A stretch of 7,463 nucleotides of DNA from Spirochaetaceae bacterium (GTDB lineage: Bacteria > Spirochaetota > Spirochaetia > DSM-27196 > SKKC01): positions 1 to 7,463 of the forward strand of contig PWGF01000005.1 in the NCBI GenBank assembly GCA_003554375.1, read 5' to 3'. Below the pieces are notes generated by a model, which did no database searches, was not told where the DNA came from, and was given only the letters and a program-made list of their open reading frames with translations. A program made the position numbers and the translations under genes. Below are positions 1 to 5,155 of the stretch, in pieces (positions within the stretch are counted from its first letter, which is position 1; each line of letters starts with the position of its first letter).

Positions 1-234
1 CATGCCATAGGTGGTGTCGCGCGCATGTTGGAGAAGCTGGGGCGCCTGGACGGTCAGAATCTTCACCGCGAAATCCTCCGACGGCGAGCTTCCGTCTACT
101 GTTTGAACCCGAAAGACCTCCCCAAAGGCACCCGACCCTACCGGATCAGCCTTTAGCTCTATTTCCTGTGGAACATCTCCCACCGGCGCCCTGTCAGCAA
201 GCTCCCCTCGGTGCACCACCATCCGCTTGTTCAT
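1..234 (-). CDS. Hanks-type Ser/Thr protein kinase, N-terminal part (runs off left edge)
   Basis: Only the first 78 codons are in the window; the frame is open to base 1. The translation contains the glycine-rich nucleotide loop GSGAFGEV at residues 33-40, then FAVKIL with the expected ATP-anchoring lysine at residue 58. These are subdomains I and II of a eukaryotic-type protein kinase, so the product should phosphorylate Ser/Thr on partner proteins in the cytoplasm. The start is fixed to ATG 232-234, or to the internal Met5, because an in-frame TGA lies two codons upstream. A GGGGTG stretch precedes it as a weak ribosome binding site. No N-terminal extension, signal or membrane segment is seen before the kinase fold. 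The gene follows the PP2C phosphatase by 78 bases on the same strand and probably belongs to that operon. The catalytic loop, activation segment and any C-terminal domain lie outside the window. Confidence 0.88.
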   Translation of the reverse strand, partial: MNKRMVVHRGELADRAPVGDVPQEIELKADPVGSGAFGEVFRVQTVDGSSPSEDFAVKILTVQAPQLLQHARDTTYGM

Positions 235-312
235 AGGTCAACTCACCCCGTTTACACTCTCGAGTCCATTCACGGATTGCCCGTCTTTTACCTTGCTTCG
301 AGTGCGAAAGAG

Positions 313-1248
313 CTACAACGCCAACGACCGTTCAGAGACCATAACTCCAATGGATGCGTCGTCGACAAGCAGTTCATTCTCTTCAAGCTTCGAAAGATAG
401 TCCTGCAGCACATCCGACAAAACCGGCTCGGTTTGATCAGTACGCGTTTCGACCTGCCCCTCAGAGTTCTCTCCTGACGGGAGATTCACTTCTTGAGCAC
501 GTCCTGCCGCCCCCATGAACTCCCCCAGCTGAGGAAGGAGCATTCGCAAAGGCCGTTCGATTTCGGTAAGAAGCCTCCCCGAAGGCGGAGTGAACAACAG
601 ACTCTGGTCCGCAGACATTATGCCGTCCGTGCACGCCACAAAGAGGTCCCCGTAGCGATCAGCGTTGCGTTTGTGATACTCAACTACCGCGGGTTCAGTA
701 AGCAACAAGCTGTCCGGATCGGAACTGAGTGTTCCGTAGAGCGCCTCTTTCCCTTGGTCGTTGATGAGCGAGTCCGGATTCAGCAGGTTCACCCAAGTCC
801 AAGGAAACAGCTTACGGTCGAGCATCCGCACGAAGCTACCCCGTATGTGCAGGACGCCACCATTTCCCAAGTACGCAACGGTGTATCGATCCGCCTGGTC
901 CAGAATCGCGATGGCAGTCGTCGCACCATTCTTCTCCGGATTCTCGATGGACTTCCTAGCTTCCGTGAAAGCGGAGCGTATGCGGTCAACGGCGACTCCA
1001 CTCCGCGCCGCCGTCCCGAATTCGACTGCCAGTTGCCGTGCGAGCTCGTTTGCTACGTGGGACGCGATCTCGGAAGAGTCCGGGAGCGACCCAACGCCGT
1101 CACACACGACGAAACCGTTGCAGCCGGTGGCGCTCTCGATGAGCGCCACCGCGTCCTCGTTTGGACCGGGATCCTGTGGCCGAGGGCACGTTGCAATCCC
1201 GATCGCTGAGCCGTAGCATGTCCGCCGGTTGGAAACCTCCATACTCAC
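313..1248 (-). CDS. PP2C-family (PPM) Ser/Thr protein phosphatase
   Basis: The 311-residue product carries the metal-binding signature of the PP2C family in order: NED at residues 30-32, VCDGVGSLPDSSEIAS at 48-63 with Asp50-Gly51, NGATTAIAIL at 107-116, the CTDG motif at 206-209, and DDASIGVMV at 296-304 with the last acidic metal ligand. It should remove phosphate from Ser/Thr, most likely countering the kinase encoded just downstream. Between the TDG motif and the final DDAS is a long polar stretch (about 250-280, rich in E, S, Q and T) that looks like a flexible insertion. There is no signal peptide or membrane segment, so it is cytoplasmic. The start used is GTG 1246-1248, which overlaps the TGA of the vWA gene by four bases; ATG at 1240-1242 (codon 3) is an equally possible start. 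No good Shine-Dalgarno sequence is visible, which fits translational coupling to the upstream gene. Confidence 0.92.
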   Translation of the reverse strand: MSMEVSNRRTCYGSAIGIATCPRPQDPGPNEDAVALIESATGCNGFVVCDGVGSLPDSSEIASHVANELARQLAVEFGTAARSGVAVDRIRSAFTEARKSIENPEKNGATTAIAILDQADRYTVAYLGNGGVLHIRGSFVRMLDRKLFPWTWVNLLNPDSLINDQGKEALYGTLSSDPDSLLLTEPAVVEYHKRNADRYGDLFVACTDGIMSADQSLLFTPPSGRLLTEIERPLRMLLPQLGEFMGAAGRAQEVNLPSGENSEGQVETRTDQTEPVLSDVLQDYLSKLEENELLVDDASIGVMVSERSLAL

Positions 1249-1973
1249 ATGTGCCTATAGTCGGATGGTTCCATGGTCACGCTCTTCTCGAAGAAGTCCC
1301 GTATCGAGTTCTTGTCATAGGTAGTCTTGTATAGCCTTGTCGGGTCTGAGCACAATTCCTGCAAAAGCTGCGTTGCATTCGTGATTTCCTTGTCCGAAAC
1401 ATCATCTGATTCTAGGAAGCAACACGCAATCCCTATCCGCTCGTTACTCTTGAGCTCGTCAGCCACCTGCCGAGGATGATCTGGTTCCGACATCCCGTCC
1501 GAAAGAACGACGATCATGACGGAAGTAGGAAGATCATAGTCACCTTCCTCGTTTCGCATCTGTTCGAGCCAACGCTCCGCAACATCCTTGGCCTTCTCCA
1601 GACCAGCTCCTATGTCAGTACCACCTCCATGGTTCTCCTGAGGATCGTAATAGCCGTCATCGATCCCCGTGCGATCGACCCCGTCCCGCGTGGTCTGAGA
1701 GAAATCGAGCAGAAGTGAGGCCGTCGTATCGAAAGCCACTGCAGCAAACCAGAAGCAGTGTGGCAGTTTGGACGCGCCGGGGCTAAAGCGTCCGAGCACC
1801 TCCTTCACCGCACTGTTCACTGCGTCAGCTTTTCGCATCTTGCCCTGCTTCACATTGGAGGTCATGGAAGCGCTTCCGTCGAGCACAAATATCCCCAACT
1901 GATTGAACCGACAGGCAGGCAGAGGCTCATCGATTTCCTCAGCTTGTCCGGGAACCTGTTCTTCCTCACTCAT
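1245..1973 (-). CDS. vWA-domain protein, TerY-like, with intact MIDAS
   Basis: The 242-residue protein is almost entirely a von Willebrand factor A domain. The metal-ion-dependent adhesion site is complete: DGSAS at residues 32-36 after the first hydrophobic strand (LGIFVL), GGGTDIG at 116-122 supplying the Thr, and VVLSDG at 155-160 supplying the last Asp. The first ~20 residues are acidic and probably disordered. No signal peptide is present, so it should act in the cytoplasm as a metal-dependent protein-binding module. The neighbouring PP2C phosphatase and Ser/Thr kinase make this the vWA member of a TerY-P-type triad (known family association); its ligand is unknown. The frame stays open upstream to a TGA at 2106-2108, with possible TTG and GTG starts, but ATG 1971-1973 is chosen because it alone has a strong ribosome binding site at good distance. 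It is the first gene of the operon. Confidence 0.9.
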   Translation of the reverse strand: MSEEEQVPGQAEEIDEPLPACRFNQLGIFVLDGSASMTSNVKQGKMRKADAVNSAVKEVLGRFSPGASKLPHCFWFAAVAFDTTASLLLDFSQTTRDGVDRTGIDDGYYDPQENHGGGTDIGAGLEKAKDVAERWLEQMRNEEGDYDLPTSVMIVVLSDGMSEPDHPRQVADELKSNERIGIACCFLESDDVSDKEITNATQLLQELCSDPTRLYKTTYDKNSIRDFFEKSVTMEPSDYRHM

Positions 1974-1978
1974 AACTT

Positions 1979-1987
1979 CCTCTCCTT
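1979..1987 (-). promoter_or_regulatory. Ribosome binding site of the vWA gene
   Basis: On the minus strand this reads AAGGAGAGG, with its AAGGAG core ending eight bases before ATG 1971-1973. It is the strongest Shine-Dalgarno match in the operon. It decides the start in favour of the 242-residue form rather than the longer open frame that continues to base 2105. Confidence 0.8.
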
Positions 1988-2114
1988 GTCTTGTTTTGAG
2001 ATTAACCGCAAACTCTCCACTTGTACCTAGGCTTCGCCGGCACAACAGTGGTACACCGTCGTACATCCAGAGCTTGCCCCGTTGGACCTTTTCCACCAAC
2101 GGATATCACGGTCG

Positions 2115-2132
2115 TGTCAGAATCAACTGACA
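2115..2132. promoter_or_regulatory. Inverted repeat TGTCAG-N6-CTGACA, candidate operator
   Basis: Two perfect 6-base arms are separated by six bases, giving an 18-base dyad of the size bound by dimeric helix-turn-helix regulators. It lies in the divergent region and overlaps the -10/spacer of the candidate minus-strand promoter, where a bound repressor would block polymerase. The symmetry is seen directly; the operator role is inferred. A short hairpin in a transcript is the alternative reading. Confidence 0.35.
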
Positions 2133-2147
2133 TCGTCGCGTTGTCAA
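2119..2147 (-). promoter_or_regulatory. Possible promoter of the vWA-phosphatase-kinase operon
   Basis: Reading the minus strand, a perfect TTGACA (2142-2147) is followed after 17 bases by GATTCT (2119-2124), which matches the -10 consensus at only three of six positions. The -35 is good and the -10 is poor, so the promoter may need an activator or be recognised imperfectly. It would give a leader of about 140 bases before the vWA start. An inverted repeat covers the -10 and most of the spacer. The call rests on pattern alone. Confidence 0.3.
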
Positions 2148-2336
2148 CCTCTCCTGAACCAATTCTTGCTTGCCGCATCGAGGAAACGGGACCTTGCACA
2201 GTCTGGACTCGTAAGGCAAAGTGTTCATGTGATGACGGGAAAAGGGCGCACTCCGTTCGACCCCCCGGCCAGTTGCCGCAATGTCCCCTTGCCTAAGAGT
2301 ACCGTTCGCGCCCGAACGCTCTCGGGGATCCATATC

Positions 2337-3149
2337 ATGTTTTCCTGTTGCGCTTTGCTGCTCGGCCTCGTTCCCTTACATCAAATCGCTGCGGCCGATA
2401 CCTCCGAAGATACGGTTCCGGTACGAGCAGACGGGCCGCCGGCCGATCACCGTTTTCAAACCGCGGCAGAAGAAGCCCCGGCAGAGATGCCCCTACTCAT
2501 CTCAGACCCTGATTTCGTGGTGCGCGGTGGTCTGAGCTATTCGCCCGGAACCCTTGTCGACGGGACGAAATTCGCCGGAGACGCGCCCGGGCCGGCAACC
2601 GTGCCACTCGGAAAGGTTGCCGTATCTGCCGAAGGAGAGGCTTCGCTGCGTTTGGGAGAAGAACGGACAAGGTTTCCGGTTCGCACAGTCTTTACGCTAG
2701 GTGGAAAGTGGTATACCGTCATCGAACCGGACGCCGATCCGTATGAGCGCGAAGGCGTTCCGGTTCCGCAGCAACGGTACACACTCCAAGGCCTGCTCCA
2801 GACACCAATCCTGCAGAGCGAACAGGCCGCCAACAGCTCAAGTGCCGCCGCAGAGACCGGCCCAATATTGATCGATATAGGGACCGAAATCGAATTCCAT
2901 GCCGGTATCGGCGCTGCATTGATGTCGAAGACTTATGACGCCACGTCCGTGGAGCAAGAAGACGTGGATCCCACGACTGCCGTCGGATCCGTGGCACGAC
3001 TCCGTCTTAAGATGCCATACGTGGAAGTCGTGGGAAGTCTGAATTACGCCGGCGCGAATTCCATCGAGCCAACTCTATTTGTCGGATTGCGAAACGAGCT
3101 TCTATTATACATGACTGGCGCAGTGGTAGGGGCAATGCTCGGATTCTGA
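2337..3149 (+). CDS. Exported protein of unknown function, β-rich, possible outer-membrane protein
   Basis: I do not recognise a family. The 270-residue product begins with a hydrophobic segment (residues 4-16) followed by IAAADT, a plausible signal-peptidase I site after Ala20. After a Pro/Ala/Glu-rich linker (to about residue 50) come alternating β-type strands, for example VAVSAEGEASLRLG (94-107), IEFHAGIGAALMSK (185-198) and a glycine-rich C-terminus ending in Phe. A C-terminal Phe and such strands suit an outer-membrane barrel, but the strands are irregular and a periplasmic protein is equally possible. ATG 2337-2339 follows a GGGGA at about ten bases. Its n-region has no positive charge; a TTG at 2289-2291 would add a Lys/Arg-bearing n-region and a more classical signal peptide, but lacks a ribosome binding site. 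The frame is open back to 2082, but that extension looks non-coding. It diverges from the vWA operon. Confidence 0.75.
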   Translation: MFSCCALLLGLVPLHQIAAADTSEDTVPVRADGPPADHRFQTAAEEAPAEMPLLISDPDFVVRGGLSYSPGTLVDGTKFAGDAPGPATVPLGKVAVSAEGEASLRLGEERTRFPVRTVFTLGGKWYTVIEPDADPYEREGVPVPQQRYTLQGLLQTPILQSEQAANSSSAAAETGPILIDIGTEIEFHAGIGAALMSKTYDATSVEQEDVDPTTAVGSVARLRLKMPYVEVVGSLNYAGANSIEPTLFVGLRNELLLYMTGAVVGAMLGF

Positions 3150-3210
3150 ACTCCTTGAGACGTTGCGGGGGAACGCTATCCGAGCTTGGATGTGGTCGGC
3201 CGCTGTTGTT

Positions 3211-3229
3211 CGAGAAGCGTGTGTTCTCG
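3211..3229. other. Inverted repeat (hairpin) between the two plus-strand genes
   Basis: CGAGAA (3211-3216) and TTCTCG (3224-3229) are perfect complements around a 7-base loop. It lies 61 bases after the stop of the exported-protein gene and 73 before the next start. There is no T-run on either side, so it is not a standard intrinsic terminator. It might stabilise an mRNA end or be chance. Confidence 0.35.
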
Positions 3230-3292
3230 TCAACTCCCGTATTGCAACGGCGCTACGGCGACCCCACGGCAACCTTCGACACTTATCGTTTC

Positions 3293-3299
3293 AGGAGGG
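3293..3299 (+). promoter_or_regulatory. Ribosome binding site of the small gene at 3303
   Basis: AGGAGGG lies three bases before ATG 3303-3305 (four bases from the end of its GGAGG core). The match to the anti-Shine-Dalgarno is nearly complete, though the spacing is on the short side. It is the main evidence that translation starts at 3303 rather than at the earlier in-frame ATG at 3186. Confidence 0.65.
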
Positions 3300-3302
3300 C
3301 CA

Positions 3303-3551
3303 ATGCATCTGTTGATAGACCATCTTCGCGAACACCTGAAAGACAAATACTTTCGAGGAGCTTCCCATCCGTTTGAACGCACAGTGTCCGAGGAGTGCTT
3401 AGCCCAGTTCGTGTTGCCCTCTCCGGACCTAGCCCTCGTTGTGACACTCGATGTAGAGAAGGAGCGTATTACCGTAACCGTTCCCCTCGTGTTAGTTAGT
3501 GCGAGCTCCGCCGTTAGCGACTGCTATCGATTGAGCCCGCACGTTCGTTAG
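3303..3551 (+). CDS. Small hypothetical protein (82 aa)
   Basis: I do not recognise this product. It starts with a basic, helical-looking segment (HLLIDHLREHLKDKYF, residues 2-17) and continues with a β-rich part containing LALVVTLDVEKERITVTVPLVLV (about 43-65). There is no signal peptide, no membrane segment and no catalytic motif. In favour of a real gene are the near-perfect ribosome binding site just before the ATG and codon use similar to the neighbours. Against it are the short length and the odd end: its TAG shares bases with the TAA of the converging lipoprotein gene. It could be a remnant of a longer gene, but no continuation is seen in another frame downstream, where the opposite-strand gene begins. 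The 153 bases before it hold no convincing promoter, so it may be co-transcribed with the gene at 2337. Confidence 0.55.
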   Translation: MHLLIDHLREHLKDKYFRGASHPFERTVSEECLAQFVLPSPDLALVVTLDVEKERITVTVPLVLVSASSAVSDCYRLSPHVR

Positions 3552-4849
3552 TAACTTGACACCGTGACCTCGAACTCACGGGTGCCTTCCGCGTCGCGAC
3601 GGGTGAGCGTTGCCGTCAACGTCACCTCGACGTCGGGATCCCACCGGTCGGGGCGAGTTACGTGGCCGGTGCCTGCGTTGTCCGGCTCGATGTGGTCGTC
3701 GTCACTACTCTCCCAGTGAACCGAGCTTCCTTGCGGTCCGCTTGTCGGGAGCTCGAGGTCGTCAGTGACACTGTCCTTGTCATCCTCATCCGCAAACCCG
3801 ATCTCCAGAGCCTCCGTGTCTTCTTGGACGACCTTTTGATCATACGGAACCGGATCGTGGACGTTTACGTTCCCCGCTTCATCCAGAACAATCTCCACAA
3901 CCTCCCCCTGCTGGAGATCGATGTCAGCCACCTCAAAGGAATCGCCGTAAGGCTCAATCGTGAGGTTCCTCAGTTCCTTCGTCTCGTCGTCGGCGATCTC
4001 GAATGCGTACTCCGCAGTCGAATCCGGGTTTACGATGCTGTACCCGAGGGTCGTCTCCAGAACGGTATCACCGTCCACCAGCTCTACCCCGCTGCCGTAC
4101 TCGTTTCGGAGAAACAGGTAACCGGAGAATAGACGGCCTTCCTGTTCCTGGATCACATACTCGACCGGTTCCCCCTCGGTCAATGCGAATTGATCCGCGG
4201 CCTCACTCAACTCACGGTATTCGATCCCCACGATCTCGTCGCCCCGCACAACCGGGACCAGCTCAACGGGGAACAAAACGATCTGAGTTCCGTCGGGAAA
4301 GCGGCGTACCGATTCCTCCTGCGGCGCCATAACGAACAGCACACTCCCCCCTGCGCTTTCCTCCCGAACCTCCACGTGATGCTCAAGCTCGTTTTTCACG
4401 TGAAGCTCGGCATTGCCGCCTTCCGCGCTGCTGATCTCTATCTTCTGCCGGCCCTGTTCTTCGTCCCCCGTCACATAGACGACTTCCTGGGCTACCCCTT
4501 GCGCCTTCTGAGGCTCATCCAAATGCTCTTCCAGCTCCGACACCCGAACGATGTTCAGGACCGTCATCCCGACATCGAGCCGTTCGAGCCGGTAATCCGC
4601 TTCACCGGCCTCCACGACGCCCACAAGGTTGTCCGAAGAGATGCTTCCGGCGAAGACCGCCACGGCTTCTTCATCCACGTTCTCAACCACAACGTTACCG
4701 GCGTTCTCCACCGAAAAACCGGCGAGCCAGTTATCCTCATCGGAGAACGGACTCTCCGGGCCCACCCCGAACGGAATGAACTCACACCCACCGAGGGCTA
4801 GAGCGGCGAGAATGCATCCGCTTATCCGTGTGACCAACATCCGTCTCAT
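3548..4849 (-). CDS. Lipoprotein with three β-rich repeat units and a C-terminal atypical Ig-like domain
   Basis: The 433-residue product has a basic start (MRRMLVTR), a hydrophobic core and the lipobox LGGC with Cys22, so it should be a signal-peptidase II lipoprotein; residue +2 is Glu. After a short linker comes DEDNWLAGF (38-45), a motif shared with the paralogue encoded upstream. Residues ~51-140, ~145-236 and ~242-330 appear to be three diverged copies of one unit, each opening with an alternating strand and an Asn (VVVEN, ELHVKN, YLFLRN). Residues 347-433 fit the atypical Ig-like (aBig_2) pattern: a DSVT-DLELPT stretch, a VHWESSD strand, VTRPD, then VEVTLTATLTR and a final EFEVTV. Such domains are extracytoplasmic and structural or adhesive. 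The protein is strongly acidic. ATG 4847-4849 is preceded by AGGGGGCAGC. Its partner and function are unknown. Its stop overlaps that of the converging small gene. Confidence 0.88.
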   Translation of the reverse strand: MRRMLVTRISGCILAALALGGCEFIPFGVGPESPFSDEDNWLAGFSVENAGNVVVENVDEEAVAVFAGSISSDNLVGVVEAGEADYRLERLDVGMTVLNIVRVSELEEHLDEPQKAQGVAQEVVYVTGDEEQGRQKIEISSAEGGNAELHVKNELEHHVEVREESAGGSVLFVMAPQEESVRRFPDGTQIVLFPVELVPVVRGDEIVGIEYRELSEAADQFALTEGEPVEYVIQEQEGRLFSGYLFLRNEYGSGVELVDGDTVLETTLGYSIVNPDSTAEYAFEIADDETKELRNLTIEPYGDSFEVADIDLQQGEVVEIVLDEAGNVNVHDPVPYDQKVVQEDTEALEIGFADEDDKDSVTDDLELPTSGPQGSSVHWESSDDDHIEPDNAGTGHVTRPDRWDPDVEVTLTATLTRRDAEGTREFEVTVSSY

Positions 4850-4967
4850 AGCTGCCCCCTAACAGAAATCCCCGGTCGTCCTTGCACCGCCTGAACGACC
4901 CGTGGCCCTTCCAGCGCTGCAGAGTATCACAGAAGAGCCGCCTTCACGAACCTGCACCAGCGAAGTC

Positions 4968-4987
4968 TGACCCGGTATGGCGGGTCA
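4968..4987. other. Perfect hairpin TGACCCG-N6-CGGGTCA
   Basis: Seven perfectly complementary bases flank a 6-base loop (GTATGG). The arms are GC-rich and stable, but no T-run follows on either strand. It lies about 120 bases upstream of the 433-aa lipoprotein start, where an operator or leader structure could sit. Confidence 0.45.
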
Positions 4988-5050
4988 CGTCCGCGCTGAG
5001 CACAACACGAGCGCCGCCCGCTGCGACGCCCGTGCGTCTCCGTGCAATCG

Positions 5051-5081
5051 GCTGCAACGACGCAACACACCGTGTTGCAGC
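5051..5081. other. Two overlapping, mutually exclusive hairpins
   Basis: GCTGCAAC (5051-5058) can pair with GTTGCAGC (5074-5081) as an 8-base stem. GCAACAC (5062-5068) can instead pair with GTGTTGC (5072-5078) around a 3-base loop. Both use the same right-hand bases, so only one can form at a time. Either chance repetition of the GCAAC/GTTGC motif or a switching structure would explain this. There is no T-run. Confidence 0.4.
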
Positions 5082-5092
5082 AGTATGGGCCG

Positions 5093-5126
5093 CATCAGGA
5101 GGCCACGACACGGTTGCCCCCTGATG
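5093..5126 (-). terminator. Long hairpin just after the 340-aa lipoprotein gene, possible 3' end structure
   Basis: Starting 29 bases after the stop codon, the minus-strand transcript can form an 11-pair stem (CAUCAGGGGGC with GCCUCCUGAUG) around a 12-base loop. One pair is G·U in the minus-strand RNA but an A·C mismatch on the plus strand, which favours action in the minus-strand transcript. No U-tract follows, so it is not a textbook intrinsic terminator. It may be a 3' stabiliser or a partial terminator between the two lipoprotein genes. Confidence 0.45.
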
Positions 5127-5155
5127 GGCACCTGCAGTTTGTGCGGCTGAGACGA

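Larger units (their letters stand above)
1974..2336. other. Divergent intergenic region between the vWA operon and an exported-protein gene
   Basis: These 363 bases separate the two divergent genes and should hold both promoters. The right part carries small open frames in several registers, but none has a ribosome binding site or a recognisable product. I read it as regulatory rather than coding. The notable elements are the inverted repeat at 2115-2132 and a TTGACA at 2142-2147 on the minus strand. I could not find a convincing plus-strand promoter for the gene at 2337, and no RNA gene or intrinsic terminator is apparent. Confidence 0.55.
4850..5155. other. Intergenic region between the two lipoprotein genes, rich in inverted repeats
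   Basis: These 306 bases contain no believable gene. They contain a series of inverted repeats at 4968-4987, 5051-5081 and 5093-5126. A weak -10-like GATACT after TG-N is visible on the minus strand near 4925-4930, but no matching -35, so the source of transcription for the 433-aa gene is unclear. It may be read through from the upstream paralogue or have its own promoter here. Confidence 0.5.

Noticed and set aside
493..1209. Long plus-strand open frame (238 codons) opposite the phosphatase gene
   Set aside because: It is the antisense shadow of a gene with all PP2C motifs, and its translation is Arg/Pro-rich with no domain.
2255..2275. GTTCGA-like stretch suggesting a tRNA T-loop
   Set aside because: No acceptor, D or anticodon stems can be drawn around it.
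2082..2336. N-terminal extension of the exported-protein gene at 2337
   Set aside because: The extra 85 codons have no ribosome binding site and no domain, would bury the signal peptide, and cover the region where the divergent promoters should be.
3155..3376. 73-codon plus-strand frame overlapping the 82-codon gene
   Set aside because: It has no ribosome binding site and overlaps out of frame with the better-supported small gene.
4190..4801. 203-codon plus-strand open frame opposite the 433-aa lipoprotein
   Set aside because: The minus-strand frame has a signal peptide, lipobox, paralogue and ribosome binding site; this one has none.
5051..5126. Classical rho-independent terminators in the lipoprotein gap
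   Set aside because: The stems are good but no T-run follows on either strand, so I list them only as hairpins or a possible 3' structure.
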